A stretch of DNA of 8,295 nt from Colwellia sp. (GTDB taxonomy: Bacteria; Pseudomonadota; Gammaproteobacteria; Enterobacterales; Alteromonadaceae): positions 7,074-15,368 of the forward strand of contig DPHE01000011.1 in assembly GCA_003521815.1 (NCBI GenBank), in the 5' to 3' direction. The translations under genes were made by a program, and so were the position numbers. Shown here piece by piece: positions 1 through 7,272 of this stretch. Below the pieces are notes generated by a model. It did not search any database. It saw only the letters and a list, made by a program, of their open reading frames with translations, and was not told the origin of the DNA. Positions within the stretch are counted from its first letter, which is position 1, and the number at the start of each line of letters is the position of its first letter.

Positions 1-711
1 GTGAAATTATCTGATGATGCCTTTGGTCATATGGTGAGAGTTTTACGTTTAAATAAAGGCGACATAGTTACCTTATTTAATGGTCACCTGCACAATGGCA
101 AAGAAACCTGTCAATACACAGCAAAATTAGTGGATGTAAAGAAGAAACAGGCAAGTGTTGAAATAATCAGCCAAGAAGCAGTAAATAACGAATCACCATT
201 GAATATTCATTTGGGTCAAGGCATTTCACGTGGCGACCGAATGGACTTTACCTTACAAAAATCAGTAGAACTTGGGGTGAATAAAATAACGCCATTATTT
301 ACTGAACGCTGCGGGGTAAAACTATCAAGTGAGCGTTTAGCAAAAAAACGAGAACAATGGCAAAAAATAGTCATTAGTGCTTGTGAACAAAGTGGTCGAT
401 GTCTTGTCCCTTTAGTTACAGAGCCAATGTTTTTAAAAGACTGGATAAATGAGCAAACAAAAGCTTTAAAACTTAATTTACATCCTAAAGCTGAGCATTC
501 CATTATGACATTACCAATGGAGAAACCAGCCAATGAACTACGCATTAGATTATTGATCGGCCCTGAAGGCGGTTTAACAGATGAGGAGATCAGCCAAGCA
601 AACCAAGCAGGTTTTCAAGATGTTTTACTTGGTCCCCGGGTATTAAGAACAGAAACGGCCGCGCTTACCGCAATTACCGCACTGCAATGTCGTTTTGGAG
701 ATTTAGCATGA
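1..711 (+). CDS. rsmE: 16S rRNA (uracil-1498-N3)-methyltransferase RsmE, 5' end missing
   Basis: RsmE methylates N3 of U1498 in 16S rRNA of the 30S subunit, using S-adenosylmethionine. The frame is open from the first base. It lacks roughly the first 17 residues of the family (the start of the N-terminal PUA-like domain), so the GTG at base 1 is probably an internal valine and the true start lies left of the window. Visible family marks are HLGQGISRGDRMDF, the stretch around SVELGVNKITPLFTERCGVK, GPEGG at residues 187-191 (numbered from base 1) and GPRVLRTET at 211-219; the last two belong to the SPOUT-fold knot that binds SAM. It ends RFGDLA then TGA, like the E. coli protein. It is first in the plus-strand cluster with gshB, yqgE and ruvX. 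Very sure of the family. Confidence 0.96.
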   Translation: MKLSDDAFGHMVRVLRLNKGDIVTLFNGHLHNGKETCQYTAKLVDVKKKQASVEIISQEAVNNESPLNIHLGQGISRGDRMDFTLQKSVELGVNKITPLFTERCGVKLSSERLAKKREQWQKIVISACEQSGRCLVPLVTEPMFLKDWINEQTKALKLNLHPKAEHSIMTLPMEKPANELRIRLLIGPEGGLTDEEISQANQAGFQDVLLGPRVLRTETAALTAITALQCRFGDLA

Positions 712-742
712 ATTTATTGCAACTTTACTCAACTAGGTCGTT

Positions 743-779
743 AAAAATACTCATTGAGTAGCGTCAACTCCGTATTTTT
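743..779 (+). terminator. Terminator-like hairpin after rsmE
   Basis: AAAAATAC (743-750) can pair with GTATTTTT (772-779), enclosing an inner GAGT/ACTC pair (756-759 with 767-770). The 3' arm is itself the T-rich tract. A competing smaller hairpin TACTC-ATT-GAGTA lies at 748-760. The stem is AT-rich, so it may be a weak terminator or part of a dispersed repeat together with the next hairpin. If it acts, gshB needs its own promoter or read-through. Confidence 0.4.
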
Positions 780-780
780 T

Positions 781-816
781 CCTTGTATTTGAATAAAATT
801 AGCTTCAAATACAAGG
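781..816. repeat. Perfect 13-bp inverted repeat before gshB
   Basis: CCTTGTATTTGAA (781-793) and TTCAAATACAAGG (804-816) are exact reverse complements around a 10-base loop. There is no T-tract after the right arm, so a simple terminator is unlikely. It lies directly against the 743-779 hairpin and ends 27 bases before the gshB start, so it would sit in the gshB 5' leader. Possible roles are a REP-like dispersed repeat, an mRNA-stabilising hairpin, or a regulatory leader. Confidence 0.6.
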
Positions 817-843
817 CTAAATATTATAAATATAGGAAAGAAA

Positions 844-1815
844 ATGGTAATGGTACAATCTAAAACAATAAAACTCGGTATCGTAATGGATCCTATCTCT
901 GAGGTTAAAGTAGCCAAAGACTCTTCTATGGCTATGATGCTTGAAGCTCAGAAGCGTGGTTATGAAATTTATTATATGGAGATGCAAGACTTATATCTTG
1001 ATCGAGGCAAAGCTAGGGCAAATACACAAAAAGTAAAAGTATTTGATGATGCTAACCATTGGTATCAATTGTCCGATCAACAAGATATAGCATTAGGTGA
1101 GCTTGACGCTATTTTAATGCGTAAAGATCCACCGTTTGATACTGAATACATTTATGCAACCTATATGCTTGAGCGCGCTGAGGTTGAAGGTACGTTAATC
1201 GTGAACAAACCACAAAGCTTACGAGACTGTAATGAAAAACTATTCACGGCTTGGTTTGCTGACTTAACACCCCGTACTTTAGTCACACGAAGTGACAAAC
1301 AGATCCGTGCTTTTCATAAAGAGCTTAAAGACATTATCATTAAGCCACTTGATGGCATGGGCGGCTCATCAATATTTCGTATTAAGGAAGATGATGCCAA
1401 CGTTGGTGTCATCATAGAAACATTAACTAATCTCGGTCAACAATACGCCATGGTACAAGAATATATGCCGGAAATTGTCGATGGGGACAAACGTATTTTA
1501 ATTGTTAATGGTGAGCCAATGCCATACTGCTTAGCGCGCATTCCTGCACAAGGTGAAACACGTGGTAATTTAGCCGCTGGTGGAAGTGGCGTTGCCAGAC
1601 CATTAAGTCCAAGTGATAAGCTTATTGCTGAAACCATTGCACCCGAGCTGAAAAAGCGTGGTTTATATTTTGTAGGTTTAGATGTTATTGGCGATAAAGT
1701 GACTGAAATAAATGTGACTAGCCCCACCTGTATACGAGAAATAGAAGCCGCTTATCCTATTAATATTAGTGGTAAACTGATGGATGCTATTGAGGAAGAT
1801 ATTAGGAAAAAATAG
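844..1815 (+). CDS. gshB: Glutathione synthetase
   Basis: It catalyses the second step of glutathione synthesis in the cytoplasm: ATP-dependent joining of gamma-glutamylcysteine and glycine. At 323 residues it matches the 315-residue E. coli enzyme apart from a short N-terminal extension. The pre-ATP-grasp part begins KLGIVMDP; MRKDPPFDTEYIYATY and NKPQSLRDCNEK follow. The ATP-grasp core shows IIIKPLDGMGG (residues 164-174), ARIPAQGETRGNLAAGG, and the metal-binding EINVTSPTC (288-296). Start: ATG at 844 has AGGA at 834-837 with a 6-base spacer. A second in-frame ATG at 850 would be spaced too far. The gene follows rsmE after 132 bases containing two hairpins, and precedes yqgE by 57 bases. 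Confidence 0.97.
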   Translation: MVMVQSKTIKLGIVMDPISEVKVAKDSSMAMMLEAQKRGYEIYYMEMQDLYLDRGKARANTQKVKVFDDANHWYQLSDQQDIALGELDAILMRKDPPFDTEYIYATYMLERAEVEGTLIVNKPQSLRDCNEKLFTAWFADLTPRTLVTRSDKQIRAFHKELKDIIIKPLDGMGGSSIFRIKEDDANVGVIIETLTNLGQQYAMVQEYMPEIVDGDKRILIVNGEPMPYCLARIPAQGETRGNLAAGGSGVARPLSPSDKLIAETIAPELKKRGLYFVGLDVIGDKVTEINVTSPTCIREIEAAYPINISGKLMDAIEEDIRKK

Positions 1816-1872
1816 CACGTTTCGAATTTCAATCAGAGTACACTCTGGTAGGTCGAGTTTATAGAGGTAGAA

Positions 1873-2496
1873 ATGGATAGTTTAGAAAATCAATTTTTAA
1901 TTGCCATGCCATCATTAGATGATGACTATTTTAATAAAACTGTCACCTATATTTGTGAGCACAATGATGAAGGCGCTATGGGCTTGATTATTAACATGCC
2001 TGTTAATATAACCTTGTTTGATTTATTAAAAAAAATTGAAGAAAACAATAACAAACAGAGCAATGAAGAAAAAACCACACTTACACAGGTAAATACCCCT
2101 GCGTCAGAGGAGAACATGAGCTTAAATATCAGCTTAGAGCAACTGGTACTTTCTGGTGGTCCTATTTCTCAAAATCGTGGCTTTGTCTTGCATCGTACAC
2201 AATCTGGTTGGAACAGCTCTCTAGCGCTTAATGATGACATAATGATTACTACCTCTAAAGATATTTTGCTCGCACTCGGCACAGAAAAAGCACCTGAACA
2301 GTTTGTGGTCACCTTAGGTTATGCGGGTTGGGGACCCGGTCAACTGGAAACAGAATTACAAGCTAATTCTTGGCTAACCATTGATGCCGATAAGGATATT
2401 TTGTTTAATACCCCCATTGAACAACGCTGGAAAAAGGCGACTGAAAAGCTTGGTATTGATATTGCGCATTTATCCTCAGATATTGGACACGCATAA
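1873..2496 (+). CDS. yqgE: YqgE/AlgH family protein (UPF0301)
   Basis: A conserved proteobacterial protein of unclear biochemical role, almost always next to gshB and ruvX as here. Family marks are NQFLIAMPSLDDDYF, YICEHNDEGAMGLIIN (residues 27-41), LSGGPISQNRGFVLH (93-107), TTSKDIL, LGYAGWGPGQLE and NTPIEQRW, with the typical end in GHA. It is 207 residues against 187 in E. coli. The excess is a hydrophilic Asn/Gln/Glu-rich stretch at about residues 55-84, between the first motif block and the GGP motif, where the family varies. Start: ATG 1873 with AGAGG at 1863-1867 and a 5-base spacer. The 105 bases after it, up to ruvX, hold nothing I can name. Confidence 0.94.
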   Translation: MDSLENQFLIAMPSLDDDYFNKTVTYICEHNDEGAMGLIINMPVNITLFDLLKKIEENNNKQSNEEKTTLTQVNTPASEENMSLNISLEQLVLSGGPISQNRGFVLHRTQSGWNSSLALNDDIMITTSKDILLALGTEKAPEQFVVTLGYAGWGPGQLETELQANSWLTIDADKDILFNTPIEQRWKKATEKLGIDIAHLSSDIGHA

Positions 2497-2601
2497 CCGC
2501 AGTGATATGTTGCAGGTTATAAGCTACAGCTGATAAGTTACGAGTATGCCGTGCGTTTTAGCGGCGACAAGTTCACAAACCCAAATTTTTAGGTAAATAC
2601 A

Positions 2602-3045
2602 GTGGCAAAAAAAAGCAACCCTGTTGGTCAACGCACCGTTATCGGCTTTGACTTTGGTAAAAAATATATTGGTGTAGCCGTTGGTCAAGAAATGACAGGG
2701 TGCGCCTCCCCTCTTGGTTCAATTAAGGCCAATGATGGCATTCCAAACTGGGATTCATTAGCAAGCTATTTACAAGAGTGGCAACCTGATTTCATTGTTA
2801 TTGGCCTTCCCCTTAATATGGATGGGAGTGAGCAGCAACTTACCGTAGATGCGAAGAAATTTGGTAATCGTGTTGTAGGACGTTTTGGTGTAAAGGTTGA
2901 ATTTCAAGATGAAAGACTAACTACTGCCGATGCCAAAGAGCAACTATTTTCCCGTGGTGGTTATAAAAATTTAACAAAAGATAATATTGATGCCGAATCA
3001 GCCCGATTAATTATTGAAAGTTTTTTTGAACAAAGCTACGGTTAA
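2602..3045 (+). CDS. ruvX: Pre-16S rRNA nuclease / Holliday junction resolvase-like YqgF (RuvX)
   Basis: An RNase H-fold nuclease implicated in processing the 5' end of 16S rRNA; it was earlier proposed as a Holliday junction resolvase. It fits functionally with rsmE, also in this cluster. At 147 residues it is slightly longer than the 138-residue E. coli protein because of a lysine-containing N-terminus. Visible marks: GFDFGKKYIGVAVGQ with acidic D17, EWQPDFIVIGLPLNMDGSEQ, FQDERLTT with E104, and NIDAESARLII with D130. These three acidic positions are the expected metal-binding set. The start is GTG at 2602, supported by AGG at 2591-2593 with an 8-base spacer; no in-frame ATG lies near it. 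Confidence 0.95.
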   Translation: MAKKSNPVGQRTVIGFDFGKKYIGVAVGQEMTGCASPLGSIKANDGIPNWDSLASYLQEWQPDFIVIGLPLNMDGSEQQLTVDAKKFGNRVVGRFGVKVEFQDERLTTADAKEQLFSRGGYKNLTKDNIDAESARLIIESFFEQSYG

Positions 3046-3088
3046 TAAAAAATTCGGTTAATAATATAAGAATTTCTGTGTATCCACT

Positions 3089-4045
3089 ATGAATATGATG
3101 GCTATCATAATACCACTAATTGTAGTTGCCCTACTCGGCTTTATTTGTACAAAAAGTCGCTGGCTTAGCTCAGAGCAACTTAACACCTTAAGTAAGTTTA
3201 CTTTCTCAATTAGCATTCCTGCTTTTTTATTTTATCAAATAGCAAAAGCTGATTTGAGTAGTCAAGTCAGCCCGCAGTTATTCGCTGCCTTTTTTTTGCC
3301 CGTGTTAACTTGCTACTTATTGGCTTGGCTAATAAATTATTATTTTTATGGACATAAAGTCAATAAACAAACAGTGTAATCTTCTCATAAAAACAGTGCA
3401 GCTTCAGCTGTTTTTGCCTTAAGTGCTAGCTACTCAAATACCGTCATTGTTGGCTTACCCGTATTATTAGCCGCCATTGGTGAACAAGTTATTGGTACTG
3501 TATTTCTTATTGTCACCTTTCATAGCGCTTTATTATTTTCTTTAACCGCAGTATTAGCAGCAAAAGGGACTAAACAAGAAAAAAACAAACGCCTCTATTG
3601 GTTTAACTTTATCAAACACACGTTAAATAACCCACTTATTATTAGTATACTATTAGGCTTATTAATTAATCTATTAGATCTATCTTCACCCATTTTTTTA
3701 CAAAAAAGTTTATCGTTAATCGGCCAACCCTCCATTACTCTAGCGCTGTTTATTTTAGGCGGATCATTGGCATTTTATCGTGTACATCAAGCGTTAACTT
3801 TTATCAGCATAGCGTGTATTAGTAAGTTGATTTTATTGCCCTGCTTAGTATTTTTAACAACACATTATGTTTTTAATCTTCAACCACTCATTATTACTGT
3901 ATTGGTCATATTAAGTGCCTGCCCTACGAGTGTAAATGCTCATTTAATTGCTATAACGCATCAGCAAGATGTTCCCGGTACAGTGGTAATAAGTACTTTA
4001 CTTAGCACAACAACCATTCCTTTATGGTTAAGTTTTATATTGTAG
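3089..4045 (+). pseudogene. AEC family transporter, interrupted by one in-frame TAA
   Basis: AEC (auxin efflux carrier) permeases are about 310-320-residue inner-membrane proteins with roughly ten helices that export or import small organic acids; the substrate cannot be read here. The frame starts at ATG 3089 (weak ribosome site) with a hydrophobic segment then KSRWLSSEQLNTLSKFTFSI. It is stopped by TAA at 3377-3379, codon 97. The same frame then runs without another stop to TAG/4045: I read every codon from 3380 to 3767. Without the stop it would be 319 codons, full family length. Beyond the stop it keeps family marks: SAASAVFALSASYSNTVIVG with SN at 116-117, GLP at 122-124, and CPTSVNAHLIA near 278-288. 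The lesion is in the central hydrophilic loop. One substitution explains it, so it is either a young pseudogene or a base-call error. Confidence 0.85.
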
Positions 4046-4069
4046 ATAGAATCTTTAGTGATAGTTTGT

Positions 4070-4281
4070 TTAAGCGGCAACCAGCCAAGTTTTATGACCA
4101 ATAGCGTGATCTTCTACATTCGTTATTTTCGATGGTTCCGCTACCACTAGACCTAAACCATTAACCCTCGACTGATTTCTTTGCCGCAATTGGCTACCAC
4201 ATTATGAAGCGCTATCTTTTGTGGCTTATGGATAGGTACAGCTTTGGTACTTACATTGTTAGCACTGTATTCATCACTCAT
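4070..4281 (-). other. Possible decayed gene: two short overlapping minus-strand frames in the permease-ycaO gap
   Basis: The gap between the broken permease and ycaO (4046-4409) has no convincing intact gene. On the minus strand, an ATG at 4281 (GAGAG a few bases upstream) opens a 42-residue frame beginning MSDEYSANNVSTKAVPIHKP and stopping at 4153. Overlapping it in another frame, an open stretch from 4201 to a stop at 4070-4072 reads RVNGLGLVVAEPSKITNVED and on to HKTWLVAA. The second piece has protein-like composition and no clear start. They could be two halves of one frameshifted gene, or chance frames. I cannot name a family. The plus-strand frames here look like noise. Confidence 0.25.
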
Positions 4282-4360
4282 AAACTCTCTTTGTTTACTA
4301 AAGGTTAGATTTGAACATACTTTATGCTATTTAAATCATTATAAAAATCGCTATTTCAGC

Positions 4361-4366
4361 TATAAT
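4361..4366 (+). promoter_or_regulatory. Candidate -10 box of the ycaO promoter
   Basis: TATAAT at 4361-4366 matches the sigma-70 -10 consensus exactly and lies 44 bases before the chosen ycaO start. At 17 bases upstream there is no good -35 hexamer. In this AT-rich stretch a chance match is possible. A promoter is expected somewhere here because the upstream gene is broken and the gap is long. Confidence 0.4.
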
Positions 4367-4409
4367 CACCATCATAAATTAGTAGCCACTATATACAATG
4401 GATATCCTC

Positions 4410-6146
4410 ATGGAAAAAACCTTTATTAAAGGCAAAGATTCTGACTTAGAAACCTCTATTGCAACCATGCAAGACAAATTAAAATCATTTGGTTTTGATA
4501 TTGAAGAAGCTTCTTGGTTAAACCCAGTTAAGAACTGCTTTTCCGTACATATTAAAGACAGCAGCTGCGGTTTAATGTTTACCAATGGTAAAGGCTCAAC
4601 AGCAAAATCCTGTTTAGCCAGCGCTTTAGGTGAGTATTTTGAACGGTTAAGTTGTAACTATTTTTTTGCCGACTTTTATTTAGGTGATAAAATAAGCCAA
4701 AGTGACTTTGTTCATTACCCAAACGAGAAATGGTTTTTCAGCGAAGATGATTCTATGCCTACTGGCATTATGGATGAAAGTTTATGGCAATATTTTGATC
4801 CTAATAATGAGATAACTGTAGATAAGCTTTATGATATGAATTCTGGCGTTGGTGAGCGTGGTATTTGTGCATTACCTTATACTAGAGAACGTGATCAACA
4901 AGATATATACATTCCAGTGAGCGTTATTGCTAATGTGTTTGTTAGTAATGGTATGTCAGCAGGCAATACTAAAAATGAAGCGCGTGTACAGAGTTTATCT
5001 GAAGTATTTGAACGTTATGTCAAAAATAAAATTATTGCAGAAGGGATTTGTTTACCTGAGATTCCGGTATCTGTATTAGAACGTTTCCCGACTATATTAG
5101 CTGACATTCGTGAGCTCGAAAGCCATGGCTATCATCTTAGAGTTTGTGATGCTTCATTAGGCGGTTTATATCCGGTAATAAGCGTAACGCTTATCAACCC
5201 TAAAGACGGCAGTGTTTTTGCTTCTTTTGGCGCTCATCCTAGTTTTGAAGTTGCCTTAGAACGCACAGTAACGGAGTTACTTCAAGGTAGAAGCCTTGAT
5301 CAGTTGGATGTCTTTCAACCACCAAGCTTTGATGAAGAAGAAATAGCTGCGCCTCATAATCTTGAATTACATTTTATCGATTCTAGTGGTTTTATTTCAT
5401 ATGACTTCTTTAAAGACACCTCAGATTATGATTTTGTTGATTGGGATTTTGATGCCGATACTGGCGCTGAATACGACAACTTAGTCACCATAATTCATGG
5501 TATGGATTTCGATATTTATATCTCAGATTATAATCACCTCAATGTCTATGCTTGCCGTATTTTAGTGCCCGGTATGTCTGATATTTACCCTGTGGATGAA
5601 ATTGTTTGGAATAACAATAATGATGGGGCTTTGTTCCGCGAAGCCTTTTTAACCTTGAAAGATTTAGCTAACGATGATTGGTTAGACATTCTTGATGGAC
5701 TTGATCAAGGCGGCTATAACGATGCAATGGCTGCCGCAGAATTTATCGGTTTAGCACCCGATGCAGGCACCACGTGGTTTGATCTACGCCTTGGCGAAGT
5801 AAAGGCTATGCTAGCCCTTGCCGCTCAAGACGAGCAAGCGATTGATTGGGTTAACTGGGCATTACACCTTGATCAAAATAATGAAGAAAACACCCGTAAG
5901 TATCGTTGTTTACAAGCATTATTAGAAATAAAATGGAGTGAGGACAGAGAATATCAACCTTATTTGAATTCCCTTGGACTAATGTATGGCTCAGCAATGA
6001 TGAAGAACTGCTTAGCCATTGTTGAAGGAGATATTATTTTTGATGGCTTACATTGCCCAGGTTTAGGCTTAGAAGGCTTTAAAACCCATGGTAAATTGCT
6101 AGAAGGTTATGAAAAGCTTCAAGTAGCTAAAAGAAACAACGGCTGA
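4410..6146 (+). CDS. ycaO: YcaO, ATP-binding protein linked to ribosomal protein S12 methylthiolation
   Basis: In E. coli, YcaO is reported to assist RimO-dependent beta-methylthiolation of an aspartate of ribosomal protein S12. It is the stand-alone housekeeping member of a superfamily that also makes azolines and thioamides in peptide natural products. This protein aligns end to end with the 586-residue E. coli YcaO. The YcaO fold fills the first about 380 residues, with ATP/Mg-site signatures GEYFERL (E75, E78), SEVFERYVKN (E198, E201) and ALERTVTELLQGR (E284), plus VSNGMSAGNTKNEARVQ. A helical TPR-like C-terminal region follows, ending YEKLQVAKRN. Start: ATG 4410 gives MEKTFIKGKDSD, which lines up exactly with the E. 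coli N-terminus and has GGAT six bases upstream. An in-frame ATG at 4398 would add four residues but has no ribosome site. The gene converges with the small membrane gene to its right. Confidence 0.95.
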   Translation: MEKTFIKGKDSDLETSIATMQDKLKSFGFDIEEASWLNPVKNCFSVHIKDSSCGLMFTNGKGSTAKSCLASALGEYFERLSCNYFFADFYLGDKISQSDFVHYPNEKWFFSEDDSMPTGIMDESLWQYFDPNNEITVDKLYDMNSGVGERGICALPYTRERDQQDIYIPVSVIANVFVSNGMSAGNTKNEARVQSLSEVFERYVKNKIIAEGICLPEIPVSVLERFPTILADIRELESHGYHLRVCDASLGGLYPVISVTLINPKDGSVFASFGAHPSFEVALERTVTELLQGRSLDQLDVFQPPSFDEEEIAAPHNLELHFIDSSGFISYDFFKDTSDYDFVDWDFDADTGAEYDNLVTIIHGMDFDIYISDYNHLNVYACRILVPGMSDIYPVDEIVWNNNNDGALFREAFLTLKDLANDDWLDILDGLDQGGYNDAMAAAEFIGLAPDAGTTWFDLRLGEVKAMLALAAQDEQAIDWVNWALHLDQNNEENTRKYRCLQALLEIKWSEDREYQPYLNSLGLMYGSAMMKNCLAIVEGDIIFDGLHCPGLGLEGFKTHGKLLEGYEKLQVAKRNNG

Positions 6147-6168
6147 AAAAATAGATAGCCGCTTCAAA

Positions 6169-6212
6169 CTTCGTTGTAGTTAGGATACTTCCTTGACCTA
6201 CTTACAGCGAAG
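6169..6212. repeat. Hairpin-forming inverted repeat between convergent genes
   Basis: CTTCGTTGTA (6169-6178) pairs with TACAGCGAAG (6203-6212), ten pairs including one G-T wobble, around a 24-base loop that itself contains AGG/CCT pairing. It lies 23 bases after the ycaO stop. It lacks a T-tract, so it is not a standard terminator, though it could protect the ycaO mRNA end. Its right arm also supplies the stop codon of the extended small membrane-protein frame on the other strand (6202-6204). It resembles a dispersed palindromic unit; copy number cannot be judged here. Confidence 0.45.
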
Positions 6213-6267
6213 CTTCTTTCTTGCCAACACGATACGCTTCCACCACGCTTACAAGCCAAGCTACTAA

Positions 6268-6543
6268 TCAAATTATTAAGGCCGGACTTAAAGAGTCTGA
6301 AGCCGTAGCCGATTGTTGGTTCACTAATTCTGTAATAATGACTAAATCAGCACTAACTTCGCCACGTTGAACTTTGTCAATTATGTCTTGTGCTTGTGAC
6401 ATCAAGTTAGAAAATAAAAAATATAAACTCACACCAGAAAAAATAGCAAAGTGGGTAGCTGAAATATATTTCTTTAACAACAACTGCCCTGCTCCAGGAA
6501 ATATTATCGCTGAGAACAAGGCTGCTTTTATTGCCTTATTCAT
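6268..6543 (-). CDS. Small TM2-like membrane protein, apparently truncated by an in-frame TGA
   Basis: A 91-residue frame starting at ATG 6543, two bases after the yehS stop and without a clear ribosome site, so probably translated by coupling from yehS. The N-terminus AALFSAIIFPGAGQLLLKKY resembles small TM2-type membrane proteins. Hydrophobic segments lie at about residues 5-22 and 31-47, followed by a hydrophilic part (QAQDIIDKVQRGEVSADL). It ends SPALII then TGA at 6268-6270. The same frame continues for 22 codons beyond the stop as LVAWLVSVVEAYRVGKKEAS plus Leu, then TAA at 6202-6204. That gives a 113-residue reading with a last hydrophobic helix spanning the stop, as expected for an intact relative. 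So the product probably lacks its last helix, or the base is miscalled. Function unknown. Confidence 0.7.
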   Translation of the reverse strand: MNKAIKAALFSAIIFPGAGQLLLKKYISATHFAIFSGVSLYFLFSNLMSQAQDIIDKVQRGEVSADLVIITELVNQQSATASDSLSPALII

Positions 6544-6545
6544 GC

Positions 6546-7265
6546 TTAAGATTTTTTACTTGGCTGCTTATATATATCTTCAGGCTTAAGTTTTAATACA
6601 CTGCGCGAATTTTTATTTTCAGCACTTTGTTTCGGGTTAACATATATAGCACTGGCATTCGGTCGAGCACCTTCAACATAAGGCTCTTCTTTTTGATTGA
6701 TATTTTGGGCTTTATCTTTACCTTTATAAGTTGTTTTATGAACCGGTGTTTTATGATCAGTTTTTTTAGGCATATCAACAGAGTCTTTAACAAACTTACT
6801 TGTTCGAGCAACATGGTATTTTTTATCTATGGCTTGTAATAGATTACGCAATACTTGATCTTTACACTCACGATAATGTTGGTGATCAGTTCTTCTTGAG
6901 AAAGCACTTAACTCTGGTTTATTTAACCTAAAATTAACAGTCTCAAGTAACTCAATTAATTCTTCAGCTTTTAAATTAAGCGCTATTTTTAATTTGGTTA
7001 AAACAATATTATTAGTAAGACGCTTTTCTGCAACTGAATTTGGCCCTTCTTTCTTACCGCGCTTTTCATTTATAAAACCATTGAGAAAATACGCGAGTTG
7101 ACTATCCATACAATTTACAAAATCTGTATCATCATCTTTTTTTAGCCACTGACTCACTTGTTCTCTACTTACCTGTAATCCTGCAGAGGCAAATACAGCA
7201 ATCATTTGCTTATCGTTATAATTAAAGGTATAGCGTAAGCGTCGTAGCACGTCATTATTATTCAA
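6546..7265 (-). CDS. yehS: DUF1456 family protein (YehS-like) with lysine-rich C-terminal tail
   Basis: Conserved protein of unknown function with two copies of the DUF1456 helical repeat, at about residues 2-68 (NNDVLRRLRYTFNYND ... QLAYFLNGFINEKRGK) and 86-150 (NIVLTKLKIALNLKAEEL ... YRECKDQVLRNLLQAI). The match to the 156-residue E. coli YehS is clear through residue about 150. The remaining about 87 residues are an extra low-complexity, Lys/Asn/Gln-rich, probably disordered tail ending VLKLKPEDIYKQPSKKS. The start is TTG at 7265: it gives NNNDVLRRLRY in register with LSNDILRSVRY of E. coli, and AGGA lies seven bases upstream on the minus strand. It is followed after two bases by the small membrane-protein gene, so the two form an operon. 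Confidence 0.88.
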   Translation of the reverse strand: MNNNDVLRRLRYTFNYNDKQMIAVFASAGLQVSREQVSQWLKKDDDTDFVNCMDSQLAYFLNGFINEKRGKKEGPNSVAEKRLTNNIVLTKLKIALNLKAEELIELLETVNFRLNKPELSAFSRRTDHQHYRECKDQVLRNLLQAIDKKYHVARTSKFVKDSVDMPKKTDHKTPVHKTTYKGKDKAQNINQKEEPYVEGARPNASAIYVNPKQSAENKNSRSVLKLKPEDIYKQPSKKS

Positions 7266-7272
7266 AAGGTGT

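Noticed and set aside
1834..1847. CAGAGT/ACTCTG dyad between gshB and yqgE
   Set aside because: It is only six pairs with a two-base centre, no T-tract and no known operator match. It is too weak to list as a site.
3380..4045. Second half of the permease as a separate gene starting at TTG 3767
   Set aside because: The frame is continuous with the upstream part except for one stop codon, and the TTG lies in mid-family sequence (GGSLAFYR) with no ribosome site.
4244..4429. Plus-strand 61-residue TTG-started frame before ycaO
   Set aside because: It has no ribosome site, overlaps the ycaO start and promoter region, and its composition is that of AT-rich non-coding DNA.
6268..6270. TGA read as selenocysteine or tryptophan
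   Set aside because: Other genes here end in TGA (rsmE, ycaO, the hvfA-like gene) and use TGG for Trp. No selenocysteine insertion hairpin is evident, and the protein is not a redox family. Truncation is simpler.
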